A DNA stretch of 9,781 bases from Candidatus Equibacterium intestinale (lineage in GTDB: Bacteria > Bacteroidota > Bacteroidia > Bacteroidales > UBA932). Where the stretch lies: contig JAGHVP010000066.1 in assembly GCA_018064305.1 (NCBI GenBank), positions 1-9,781 of the forward strand, given 5' to 3'. Positions within the stretch are counted from its first letter, which is position 1. Each line of letters begins with the position of its first letter. The position numbers and the translations under genes are program-made. Of this stretch, positions 1 through 6,961 are shown piece after piece. Below the pieces are notes generated by a model. That model made no database searches and had not been told where the DNA came from. It saw only the letters and a program-made list of their open reading frames with translations.

Positions 1-807
1 GTCGCTCCAGTCGAGGGGCTCGAGGTCGCGGAGCAGACGGTCTGCATAAGCAGAAACACGAAGCTGCCACTGTTTCATCTTGCGCTGCTCTACAGGGTAG
101 CCTCCGCGGATTGAAAGACCTTCCTTGACCTCGTCGTTGGCCAGTACTGTCCCAAGCTTGGGACACCAGTTCACTGATGTTTCACCCTGATATGCAATGC
201 GGTACTGCATCAGTACGGCGCTCTTCTCCTGCTCGCTGAAAGCGGCCCATTCCTCTGCTGTGAAGGGCTTCACTGCTCCGCACGCTGCATTTGCGGCCGC
301 GCTGCCGCCCTTTTCGAATTTGGCAACGAGCTGCTCGATGGGGCATGCCTTGTCAAGGTCGGTGTCGTAGTAGTGGTTGAACATTCTGATGAATGCCCAC
401 TGTGTCCATTTGTAGTATTCGGGGTCGCAGGTGCGCACCTCTTTGCTCCAGTCGTATGAGAAGCCTATCTTGTCCATCTGCGAGCGGTAGCGCGCGATGT
501 TCTTCTCTGTGGTGGTGGCGGGATGCTGGCCTGTCTGGATGGCATACTGCTCTGCGGGGAGGCCGAATGCGTCATATCCCATGGGGTGCAGGACATTGAA
601 TCCGCACAGTCTCTTGTAGCGGCTGTATATGTCACTTGCAATATATCCCAGAGGGTGTCCGACGTGAAGACCTGCTCCGCTGGGGTAGGGGAACATGTCA
701 AGCACATAGTATTTCGGCTTGGAAGGGTCGACCTTTGCCTCGAAAGTCTTGTTTTCGGCCCAGTACTGCTGCCATTTCTTCTCGATTTCTACAAAATTGT
801 AATCCAT
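1..807 (-). CDS. leuS: Leucyl-tRNA synthetase, N-terminal 269 residues (cut by window edge)
   Basis: This class I aminoacyl-tRNA synthetase charges tRNA-Leu with leucine in the cytoplasm. The reading frame is open from an ATG at 807 to the left edge, so only the N-terminal part is present. The start of the Rossmann catalytic domain is clear: a MFPYPSG motif at residues 38-44, the HIGH-type signature HVGH at 48-51, then [14 protein letters not shown]. The stretch [15 protein letters not shown] marks the zinc-domain and editing-domain region. The cysteines seen after it in the E. coli enzyme are absent ([12 protein letters not shown]), which as I recall is normal for Bacteroidota LeuS. The KMSKS motif and anticodon-binding domain lie outside the window. 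An A-rich leader with AAAAGGAAAA precedes the start. The gene has its own promoter, so it need not depend on the upstream gcvT operon. The family assignment is near certain. Confidence 0.97.
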   Translation of the reverse strand, partial: MDYNFVEIEKKWQQYWAENKTFEAKVDPSKPKYYVLDMFPYPSGAGLHVGHPLGYIASDIYSRYKRLCGFNVLHPMGYDAFGLPAEQYAIQTGQHPATTTEKNIARYRSQMDKIGFSYDWSKEVRTCDPEYYKWTQWAFIRMFNHYYDTDLDKACPIEQLVAKFEKGGSAAANAACGAVKPFTAEEWAAFSEQEKSAVLMQYRIAYQGETSVNWCPKLGTVLANDEVKEGLSIRGGYPVEQRKMKQWQLRVSAYADRLLRDLEPLDWSD

Positions 808-844
808 ATCGTGTTGTTTTTCCTTTTATTCTTTTTTGAAAGGG

Positions 845-874
845 CAAATATAAGAAAATCAGTTCTTTTTCAAA
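845..874 (-). promoter_or_regulatory. Bacteroidota-type promoter of leuS
   Basis: On the minus strand a TTTG (874-871) is followed after 18 nt by TATATTTG (852-845), an exact match to the TAnnTTTG -7 box known from Bacteroides. The usual spacing is 19-21 nt, so it is slightly short. The -7 box lies just past the stop codon of the M28-like gene and the -33 box lies inside its last codons. Transcription would begin roughly 35 nt before the leuS ATG at 807. I see no hairpin terminator between the two genes, so read-through from upstream is also likely. Confidence 0.6.
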
Positions 875-2139
875 CGGAATTCCACCGGAATGACAAGTTT
901 GGTGCATACCTTGTGACCGCCTATCTGCCCCGCAGTCCATTTGGGCGAAGCTGCCACAACCTTGACGGCTTCTGCGTCCAGCGCCTCGCTCACTCCGTCA
1001 ACCACTGTGACATCGGTGACTTCGCCTTTTGTGTTTATGATGAAGGAGACGGTGACCTTGCCCTGGATCCCTGCTTCGAGCGCAGATTTCGGATATTTGA
1101 GGTACTTGTAAACCCAGTCTGACATGAAAGATGCCTCTCCCTTGCGGAAGAACTGCGGTTTGACATCGCATTCGGCAAACGAATACACTTTGTCTTCCGT
1201 ACCTTCTCCGGCTTTCACAAACAGGATGTCCTTTATTGCGGCGGATTTGACAAATGACGAGATATAGAGCGTCTCTGCCTCCAGCCCGGTGTAGTTGATG
1301 AGGTCGGGAGTATCCCTGACTGTGCGGTACTCGCGGCTGATGCCGGTTGAAAAGGTGAGGGCCGGAATCTCTGCACCGGTGAAGGCGAGGCAGTCGGATG
1401 GAAATATCACTCCGCTGTGCCGTGACGGCCTGATGGTGGTGGATTCGTGCAGGTTGACATAGTCGGTCAGACCTGCAAGCTCTGCCTGCGGGATGGATGT
1501 GTACATCTCAAAGGGATTGCGGCTGCTGCACTTTCCCAGCATGTCCAGGTTGACCATCAGTCTGATGCGGTCGTTGAACCCGAATCCTTCGCCGCAGAAA
1601 TAGCGGCTGCCGGCGAACTGTGCCTCGGTGGCTCCGAATCCTGCTATTATCACCGACCTCTTCAGCAGGGGAGCATCCGCCACAAGCAGCCTTGCACACT
1701 CTATCAGTGCCGCCACTCCAGAGGCATCAGCATCCGCCCCGGGGTAGATGAAGGGGGTGGGGGTGCCGTTGACATTTACGGAATAATAGCCGAGATGGTC
1801 GAAGTGTGCCCCCAGCACGATGTACTCTTCGCGCAGCACCTGATCACTTCCTTCTATGATACCCAGTATGTTGCAGGATGATATTGTGTCACCTGCAGGA
1901 GAGATTACCGAGAAAGTGCTTCCTTCGCGGTCGGAAAGCATCTCCACGCCTGCCTTTGAGAGCTCGTCGTAGAGATAGCCGGCAGCTTCCCGCTCTCCGG
2001 CACTTCCGGCAGCGCGGCCTAGAAGGGATGGAGAGGAGATAAACTCAATGTGCCTCCTCAGAGGCACCTCGAGATTGTCTGCAGATGCACCGAATGCCGG
2101 TGCAAGCAGCAGAACAGCTATTAGAATGACTGCAGTCAC
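859..2139 (-). CDS. Exported M28-peptidase-like protein with C-terminal TonB_C domain, probably catalytically altered
   Basis: Residues 1-20 form a signal peptide (hydrophobic run ending AFGASA), so the protein should act in the periplasm. Residues about 25-305 look like an M28 zinc aminopeptidase: GAHFDH (likely ligand H112), GADADASG (D136) and NLDM (D199) are kept. Against the family pattern, the catalytic Glu of the EE pair is T171 (only E172 remains), the SDH motif is SDC (C250), the GxH position is S268, and the YH zinc ligand is R272. Aminopeptidase activity is therefore doubtful. Residues about 325-424 are a TonB C-terminal domain (KYPKSALEAGIQGKVTVSF, LDAEAVKVV, PKW, IPVEFRL). The gene starts 12 nt after the gcvT stop, so it is probably cotranscribed with it. 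The first standard start is GTG at 2139. An in-frame ATC at 2145 would add a lysine to an otherwise uncharged signal-peptide n-region. Confidence 0.88.
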   Translation of the reverse strand: MTAVILIAVLLLAPAFGASADNLEVPLRRHIEFISSPSLLGRAAGSAGEREAAGYLYDELSKAGVEMLSDREGSTFSVISPAGDTISSCNILGIIEGSDQVLREEYIVLGAHFDHLGYYSVNVNGTPTPFIYPGADADASGVAALIECARLLVADAPLLKRSVIIAGFGATEAQFAGSRYFCGEGFGFNDRIRLMVNLDMLGKCSSRNPFEMYTSIPQAELAGLTDYVNLHESTTIRPSRHSGVIFPSDCLAFTGAEIPALTFSTGISREYRTVRDTPDLINYTGLEAETLYISSFVKSAAIKDILFVKAGEGTEDKVYSFAECDVKPQFFRKGEASFMSDWVYKYLKYPKSALEAGIQGKVTVSFIINTKGEVTDVTVVDGVSEALDAEAVKVVAASPKWTAGQIGGHKVCTKLVIPVEFRLKKN

Positions 2140-2151
2140 CTTGATGGACTG

Positions 2152-3252
2152 TTAGCAGAAAGGAGCTTTGACTACCTGGGCGCGGAGCTTCTTGTCACGC
2201 ACGCAGATGAAAATCTCGCTGCCCACAGCAAAGAGGGGAGCTGCAACGTAACCCATACCTACTGCTTTCTTGCATGTAGGGCCCATCGTTCCGGAAGTGA
2301 CATGGCCTATCACTTTGCCCTCTGCATCGCAGATTTCATAGCCGTGGCGCGCGATTCCGCGGTCGACAAGCTCGAATGCAACAAGCTTGCGTGTGAGACC
2401 TGCAGCTTTCTGTGCAAGGAGGTACTCTTTGTCAACGAAGTCTCCCTTGACGTCGTTGAACTTGGTGACCCAGCCGAGTCCTGCCCCAAGGGGAGAGGTG
2501 GTGTCGTCGATATCGTTTCCATAGAGGATGTAACCTTTCTCAAGACGGAGTGTGTCACGTGCGCCAAGACCGACGGGGATGATGCCTTCAGGCTCGCCGG
2601 CTGCAAAGATAGCGTCCCAGAGCTTCATGCCGTCCTCGTTCTTCACATACACCTCGCATCCGCCGCTGCCTGTGTAGCCGGTGGTGGCGAGTATTGCGTT
2701 TTCGATGCCGGCAACTGTAAGCTGCTTGAATGTATAGTTGGGCATTGACATCACGTCTTCACTGCAGAGCTTCTGCATCACTTCCATTGCCTTGGGACCC
2801 TGGATGGCCAGCTGGCAGGTGTTGTCTGAATCGTTTATGAGGTCTACTCCCACCTTCATACCGAAACGGTCTGCGAAAGAGCAGATGTGGTTCCAGTCTT
2901 TTTCGGTATTGGCCGCATTTACGCCCAGGAGATATTTCTCGGGACCGAAGCAGTATACGATGAAATCATCCACGATGCCGCCTTTGCCGTTGGGGAAGCA
3001 GGTGTACTGAGCCTTGCCCGGGAAAAGTACAGACACGTCGTTAGACGATACATACTGCAGAAGGGCTTGTGCATTTTTGCCGAGTACCCAGATTTCGCCC
3101 ATGTGTGAGACATCGAACACGCCCACTCCGTTGCGGACGGTGTTGTGTTCTACAGTGATGCCGGAATATTCGATAGGCATGTTGTAGCCTGCAAACGGGG
3201 CCATTTTGGCACCGAGGGCAATGTGCTTTTGTGTGAAGACAGTCTCTTTCAT
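2152..3252 (-). CDS. gcvT: Glycine cleavage system T protein (aminomethyltransferase)
   Basis: GcvT takes the aminomethyl group from the H-protein lipoyl arm, releases ammonia and passes the one-carbon unit to tetrahydrofolate, giving 5,10-methylene-THF. The 366-residue protein is full length for the family. Recognisable features are the N-terminal [23 protein letters not shown] (46-53), the folate-site [10 protein letters not shown] with the key Asp at 95 or 96, TGYTG (191-195), [11 protein letters not shown] (230-240) and the C-terminal [19 protein letters not shown]. No key position looks lost. The ATG at 3252 fits the family N-terminus. It lies 17 nt after the SPOR lipoprotein gene with no promoter visible between them, and 12 nt before the M28-like gene, which suggests cotranscription. 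The partners gcvH and gcvP are not in the window. Confidence 0.97.
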   Translation of the reverse strand: MKETVFTQKHIALGAKMAPFAGYNMPIEYSGITVEHNTVRNGVGVFDVSHMGEIWVLGKNAQALLQYVSSNDVSVLFPGKAQYTCFPNGKGGIVDDFIVYCFGPEKYLLGVNAANTEKDWNHICSFADRFGMKVGVDLINDSDNTCQLAIQGPKAMEVMQKLCSEDVMSMPNYTFKQLTVAGIENAILATTGYTGSGGCEVYVKNEDGMKLWDAIFAAGEPEGIIPVGLGARDTLRLEKGYILYGNDIDDTTSPLGAGLGWVTKFNDVKGDFVDKEYLLAQKAAGLTRKLVAFELVDRGIARHGYEICDAEGKVIGHVTSGTMGPTCKKAVGMGYVAAPLFAVGSEIFICVRDKKLRAQVVKAPFC

Positions 3253-3269
3253 TACTCTTGAATGTGTAT

Positions 3270-3794
3270 TTACTTGTTTGTATTATATATCCATAAATCG
3301 GGTGGACAGATTTCCGACCCGCTTAATTCTGCCATTGCATCTTCGGCCTCCTGACAGGTGTCACCGCCGAAGCACGATACGGCGAAGCGGTCGGTGCGGA
3401 GCTTGAACACCAGCGCTGCTGTACAGCCGGCCGCCCTTATCCTGCTGCATTCCTTTATCGCAGCTTCGGGGGTGCTGAAACAGCCCGCAATCACATGATA
3501 CTGCTTTGTGAGTTCTTCTTTCGGAATGACAACCGGAATTGAGTCTGCCGGGCTTTCCGCAGCAGCCATGGCGGTGGAGTCTGCAGCGGCTGCAGCCAGG
3601 GAATCGGCCAGAGCCTGTGCGGTGGAATCCTGCCTCTGCTGTTCGCGCATCTCAGCCAGCTTCACCCGCATATTCTCCAGATCGGCTGATGTGGGCCTGC
3701 CAAGCGCCGCGCGTATGAAGTCGCAGCTTGAGCAGAGTGCGGCTGAAACGGTTGCAGCTGCAATGAACAGGCAGATTTTTCCGAAAGATTTCAT
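3270..3794 (-). CDS. SPOR-domain lipoprotein
   Basis: The 174-residue product starts with a lipoprotein signal ([20 protein letters not shown] then CSSC; the likely lipidated residue is C24). A short helical, charged stretch (about 35-58) follows, then an alanine/serine/aspartate-rich linker (about 58-86) and a C-terminal SPOR-like domain (about 97-157, starting [10 protein letters not shown]). SPOR domains bind peptidoglycan strands stripped of side peptides, often at division sites, so a periplasmic envelope role is likely, but the substrate is inferred. The ATG at 3794 is preferred to an in-frame GTG at 3800, because the GTG overlaps the promoter -7 box and ATG gives the usual lysine-bearing signal start. 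It is the first gene of the unit with gcvT. Several cysteines in the SPOR region (C105, C116, C124, C141, C147, C163) are more than usual and could form disulfides. Confidence 0.85.
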   Translation of the reverse strand: MKSFGKICLFIAAATVSAALCSSCDFIRAALGRPTSADLENMRVKLAEMREQQRQDSTAQALADSLAAAAADSTAMAAAESPADSIPVVIPKEELTKQYHVIAGCFSTPEAAIKECSRIRAAGCTAALVFKLRTDRFAVSCFGGDTCQEAEDAMAELSGSEICPPDLWIYNTNK

Positions 3795-3799
3795 AGCCA

Positions 3800-3830
3800 C
3801 AAATTTAGTGAATAATCAACCAAAGGCAAA
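3800..3830 (-). promoter_or_regulatory. Promoter of the SPOR lipoprotein-gcvT-M28 unit
   Basis: On the minus strand TTTG (3830-3827) is followed after exactly 19 nt by TAAATTTG (3807-3800), a full match to the Bacteroides -33/-7 consensus. The -7 box ends only 5 nt (TGGCT) before the ATG at 3794, so the transcript should start at or within a few bases of the start codon. An imperfect dyad CACaAAtTTaGTG (3798-3810) overlaps the -7 box and could be an operator, though its short length makes chance likely. Confidence 0.65.
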
Positions 3831-3836
3831 AAATTA

Positions 3837-3844
3837 TATATTTG
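3837..3844 (+). promoter_or_regulatory. Candidate -7 box for the capA-like/phoH operon
   Basis: TATATTTG matches the TAnnTTTG -7 consensus exactly and ends 5 nt before the ATG at 3850. No clear TTG lies 19-21 nt upstream, so the -33 element is weak or missing. If used, the messenger would be leaderless or nearly so. The 55-bp gap holds this box and the oppositely directed promoter of the SPOR gene. Confidence 0.5.
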
Positions 3845-3849
3845 TAGTC

Positions 3850-4959
3850 ATGTTAAAACAAACGAAGAGAATCTGTCTGATACTGACGGCACTGCTGCTT
3901 GCTCCGATTGTGGCGGAATGTGCCGGGCCTGATACCCTCCGCCTTTGTTTCGTAGGCGATGTGATGGCGCACAACCGCCAGCTTGATGTGGCGAAAAGTG
4001 TACGTGCCGGCAGGAACCGCAGCTCTGCATATAATTTCGAATCATACTTCAAATATGTCGAGCCCCACTTCAAGGAGTGCGACATAAACGTTGCCAATAT
4101 GGAGTTTCCATGCGGAGTGAGGCCATATACCGGATATCCGGTGTTCGCCACCCCGGAATCGCTTCCCCAGCAGGCAATCGACAGCGGAATAGATCTTTTC
4201 CTTGTTGCCAACAACCATATATGTGACAAGGGACGGGCCGGACTCGACAGCACTTTCGCGGTGTACAGCCGTCTCCCGGTGAGGTTCACGGGCCTTTATC
4301 AAAGCAGGGAGCAGGAAGAGGCAGACAATCCCATGTTACTGTCAAGCCACGGGATCAAGGTGGCGTTCGTTAATTTCACATACGGTTTGAACGGGTTCCG
4401 TACCACCGGCGGATATGTGGTGCCGCAGATGGATACCACACATGTCAAAGCTGTGATAGAAAGGGCCCGGAAGCGTGGCGCAGACTATATTGTAGTGCTT
4501 CCGCACTGGGGTGAGGAGTACCAGCTCGACTGCAGCAGCCAGCAGCGCCGCTGGGCGCGTAACCTCTACCGCTGGGGGGCCGACATGATAGTGGGCAGCC
4601 ATCCACACGTGCCGCAGGCAGTGGAATACGACGGGCAGCACATCACCGCATATTCGCTGGGCAATTTCATATCGAACATGAGTGTCCCGTACAGCCAGAT
4701 AGGCATAATGCTCACTGCCACAATAATACGCGGGGCTGACGGCAGCATATCCACCGAACAACCGCAGGTGACTTACCTGTGGTGCGGCAGGGGCGGGTTT
4801 ATGGAGGAGAACTATACAACTGTGCCTGTTGAAGACTATATCAACCGCCCGACGGCTTTCATGGAGCGTTCGCAGTATGAAAAGATGGTGACAGAATACA
4901 GATACATAAAAAATAAATTCTCGAGATTTGAACAAGACCATAACACTCCAGGAAATTGA
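3850..4959 (+). CDS. CapA-like exported metallophosphatase-fold protein (PGA_cap family)
   Basis: The 369-residue protein begins with a signal peptide (MLKQTKRICLILTALLLAPI, likely cut after AECA at residue 25), so it should be exported. The rest matches the CapA/PGA_cap branch of the calcineurin-like metallophosphatase fold, with all its motifs in order: FVGDVM (34-39), NMEFP (83-87), ANNH (120-123), PHWGEEY (218-224), GSHPHVPQ (249-256) and YSLGNF (268-273). These supply the metal-binding Asp, Asn and His residues, so an active phosphoesterase is plausible. The founding member takes part in poly-gamma-glutamate capsule synthesis in Bacillus, but no other cap gene is here, so the substrate is unknown. 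The ATG at 3850 is the only start that keeps the signal peptide; open frame upstream of it is the antisense of the SPOR gene. The last 32 nt overlap phoH. Confidence 0.9.
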   Translation: MLKQTKRICLILTALLLAPIVAECAGPDTLRLCFVGDVMAHNRQLDVAKSVRAGRNRSSAYNFESYFKYVEPHFKECDINVANMEFPCGVRPYTGYPVFATPESLPQQAIDSGIDLFLVANNHICDKGRAGLDSTFAVYSRLPVRFTGLYQSREQEEADNPMLLSSHGIKVAFVNFTYGLNGFRTTGGYVVPQMDTTHVKAVIERARKRGADYIVVLPHWGEEYQLDCSSQQRRWARNLYRWGADMIVGSHPHVPQAVEYDGQHITAYSLGNFISNMSVPYSQIGIMLTATIIRGADGSISTEQPQVTYLWCGRGGFMEENYTTVPVEDYINRPTAFMERSQYEKMVTEYRYIKNKFSRFEQDHNTPGN

Positions 4960-5899
4960 CCCCATAGAGATACTGGGTGTCAACAACAAGCTGTTCGACC
5001 AGTTCAAGAGTTATTTCCCGCAGCTCAAGGCTACATCACGCGGGAATGAAATATTCCTTGTGGGCGGTGACGAGCAGATAGCTCTTTTTGAAGATAAACT
5101 CAACCTTCTGATAAACAAGCGGATGAGCAAGATGAGCCTCAACAGCTACGATGTGGAGTCGCTGTTTGAGACAGCCGACGCTTCGAAGGAAGTGGGCAAG
5201 GTGGACATGCTCTCGAACAGTGAGTACATCATAGTGTACGGGAATGACGGCAAGTGTGTGAAGGCGCGTACACCAAACCAGAAGAGGCTTGTAAAGGAGT
5301 ATTATGACAATGACCTGATATTTGCCCTCGGCCCCGCCGGAACAGGAAAGACATATACTGCCATTGCACTGGCGGTGCGTGCCCTTAAGAACAGAGAGGT
5401 GAAACGCCTTATTCTCACGCGCCCTGCAGTTGAGGCAGGAGAGAGGCTTGGATTCCTTCCCGGTGACCTCAAGGACAAGCTTGACCCGTACCTCCAGCCG
5501 CTGTATGATGCCCTGCAGGATATGATTCCGGCAAAGAAGCTTCAGGCATTCATGGAAGACGGCACCATACAGATCGCCCCCCTCGCCTATATGCGCGGCC
5601 GCACACTCGACAAAGCTTTCGTGATCCTGGACGAGGCGCAGAACACATCCCTCGGACAGTTGAAGATGTTCCTGACCCGTATGGGCAACGATGCCAAGTT
5701 TATCGTGACAGGTGACGCCACCCAGATAGACCTGCCTCACAAGTCGGATTCAGGGCTTGTAAGGGGCGTTGAACTTGTAAAGGATATCAGGGGTATTGCT
5801 GTAGTCAACTTTACGAAAGAAGACATAGTCCGTCATCCGTTGGTGACGAAGATCATAGACGCTTTCGAAAAAGAGAAGAAAGAAGGGCAGGAAGATTAG
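4928..5899 (+). CDS. phoH: PhoH-like ATPase
   Basis: This 323-residue cytoplasmic P-loop protein is full length for the PhoH family. It has an N-terminal domain of about 115 residues, then the ATPase core: Walker A GPAGTGKT (135-142), the TRPAVEAGERLGFLPGD stretch (164-180), Walker B VILDEAQN (232-239), TGDATQIDLP (261-270) and the RHPLV motif (302-306). PhoH proteins bind and hydrolyse ATP and are linked to RNA metabolism and, in some bacteria, phosphate stress; the exact role is unsettled. The start is TTG at 4928: an in-frame stop lies at 4907-4909, no ATG or GTG lies between, and the first internal ATG would remove about 65 residues of family-like sequence. The gene overlaps the capA-like gene by 32 nt, suggesting coupled translation. 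Its TAG overlaps the stop of the convergent gene. Confidence 0.95.
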   Translation: MNKTITLQEIDPIEILGVNNKLFDQFKSYFPQLKATSRGNEIFLVGGDEQIALFEDKLNLLINKRMSKMSLNSYDVESLFETADASKEVGKVDMLSNSEYIIVYGNDGKCVKARTPNQKRLVKEYYDNDLIFALGPAGTGKTYTAIALAVRALKNREVKRLILTRPAVEAGERLGFLPGDLKDKLDPYLQPLYDALQDMIPAKKLQAFMEDGTIQIAPLAYMRGRTLDKAFVILDEAQNTSLGQLKMFLTRMGNDAKFIVTGDATQIDLPHKSDSGLVRGVELVKDIRGIAVVNFTKEDIVRHPLVTKIIDAFEKEKKEGQED

Positions 5900-6876
5900 T
5901 TTCTGCCTCCTGCAATGTCCTGCACGCAGCGTACGCTCATTGCTATGCTGCTCCTGCTTGCATAGTCGGGCTTGAAGTCTGCTGAGTCCCAGTAGATATA
6001 TCTGTAGTATGCATCTTCGCTGCCGCGTTCGGTAGCGCTCCACCACATACCGTAGTCTCCGAAGCCCAGGAACTGTGAATCCGCTGTCTGGAAATAGCCG
6101 CATGGCAGAGGGTTCCAGCTGAATTCCGCAGAGTGTGAGTTGTTTACCGAGAATGGCCACAGCCGGTCTCCGTTGAAATACACTTCCTGTGTGACTTTCG
6201 ATGCCAGACCGTCCCACTCTTCTTCAAAAGTGATAGGACTGCCTCCGTTAAGAACCCTGCCGAGATCTTCCCAGTCACGGTTGTCGGGCAGCCTCCACCC
6301 TGCGGGGCAGGCTCTGTGCGCCTCATCCCATGTATAGTGGCGGCCGAACACATGGTTCAAGATGGGTGAGTTGGTGAATACGCTGCCGGCCTCTTCCCAT
6401 GCCAGGTTCTCTGTCATCCAGTTGAGGTTGCCGAATGTGCTGTAGCAATAGGCGCGGCCGTCCCTCTCGTCTGTGAAATGGTTCTGGCCTGCATACCCGG
6501 GGCCCTGGAGCGAACCGTTCACACGGCTGGTGTCAACTGTCACCAGAGTTTCCGAGTGGGTGGACGAGATGTAGTCCGGATCGAATGCCAGAACCTTGAC
6601 GGTGAATGTGCCGGGTTCGTCTGGGAACTTGACGATTATCTTGTCGGCAAGAAGCGTATCGGTGTGGATTGTGCTCACGACCCATTTGTAGTGGGGATCG
6701 GCCGGCTCTGTGATGCCGTAAGCTTCGAATTCCACTACTGACCCGGCTGCGATGTACGTGTTTACGTCAAAACGCAGTGAACCTTCCATATACTGGTGGG
6801 TTGTGGTCTCCTTTATACAGGATGTCGCGGCTGCAATGGTGGCGACTATGGTGAGCAATATATAAATCTTCTTCAT
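5896..6876 (-). CDS. Lipoprotein with PKD-like region and Fibrobacter-type paralogous (FISUMP) domain
   Basis: The 326-residue product has a lipoprotein signal (MKKIYILLTIVATIAAATSC, lipidated C20). Residues about 33-116 resemble a PKD/Ig-like beta sandwich (VEFEAYG, HYKWVVS, DEPGTFTVKVLAFD). Residues about 134-318 match the Fibrobacter succinogenes major paralogous domain (TIGR02145): FTDERDGRAYCYSTFGNLNWMTENL in two parts, YTWDEAHRACPAGWRLPDNRDWEDL, then MWWSATE, DAYYRYIYW and SVRCVQD. The family is widespread in Fibrobacter and Bacteroidota envelope proteins; its function is not known. The position of the lipid anchor and the tryptophan-rich C-terminal domain suggest exposure outside the inner membrane, perhaps at the cell surface, but the residues after C20 (IKETTT) are not a strong surface-export signal. 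The ATG at 6876 gives the proper signal; an in-frame ATG at 6900 adds eight unlikely residues. The gene appears monocistronic. Confidence 0.85.
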   Translation of the reverse strand: MKKIYILLTIVATIAAATSCIKETTTHQYMEGSLRFDVNTYIAAGSVVEFEAYGITEPADPHYKWVVSTIHTDTLLADKIIVKFPDEPGTFTVKVLAFDPDYISSTHSETLVTVDTSRVNGSLQGPGYAGQNHFTDERDGRAYCYSTFGNLNWMTENLAWEEAGSVFTNSPILNHVFGRHYTWDEAHRACPAGWRLPDNRDWEDLGRVLNGGSPITFEEEWDGLASKVTQEVYFNGDRLWPFSVNNSHSAEFSWNPLPCGYFQTADSQFLGFGDYGMWWSATERGSEDAYYRYIYWDSADFKPDYASRSSIAMSVRCVQDIAGGRN

Positions 6877-6961
6877 CCAGAATAACTCTATAAACCGCAA
6901 GATTAATAAATTTTATTGTATTTTCGTGAAAATATATTCCTTTCGCATATTCTATACCAAA
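6877..6961. promoter_or_regulatory. AT-rich divergent promoter region with two small dyads
   Basis: This 85-bp gap must hold promoters for both the FISUMP lipoprotein gene and apbE. No exact TAnnTTTG box is present. Near matches are TATTTTCG (6919-6926, plus), TATATTTT (6936-6929, minus, with TTG 22 nt upstream) and TAATCTTG (6905-6898, minus). Two dyads lie side by side: AATAAA-t-TTTATT (6905-6917) and TATTTTC-gt-GAAAATA (6919-6934). Which box is used cannot be decided from the sequence. Confidence 0.35.

Noticed and set aside
808..858. Possible terminator in the T-rich stretch after the M28-like gene
   Set aside because: The T-run is on the plus strand, so it is A-rich in the minus-strand transcript, and no GC-rich stem precedes it.
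523..1122. Plus-strand open frame of 199 codons across the leuS/M28 junction
   Set aside because: It runs antisense to leuS and the M28-like gene, has low-quality composition and matches no family.
3540..3620. Repeat-like alanine/serine/aspartate coding stretch
   Set aside because: It is a low-complexity linker inside the SPOR lipoprotein, not a DNA repeat or mobile element.
3508..3849. N-terminal extension of the capA-like gene by 114 codons
   Set aside because: This stretch is antisense to the SPOR gene; the signal peptide and promoter box place the true start at 3850.
4342..5007. Minus-strand open frame of 221 codons opposite the capA-like gene
   Set aside because: It is a shadow of a well-supported coding frame, with no recognisable domain.
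5036..5740. Minus-strand open frame of 234 codons opposite phoH
   Set aside because: It lies entirely within phoH on the other strand, and its Cys/His-rich translation looks like an antisense artefact.
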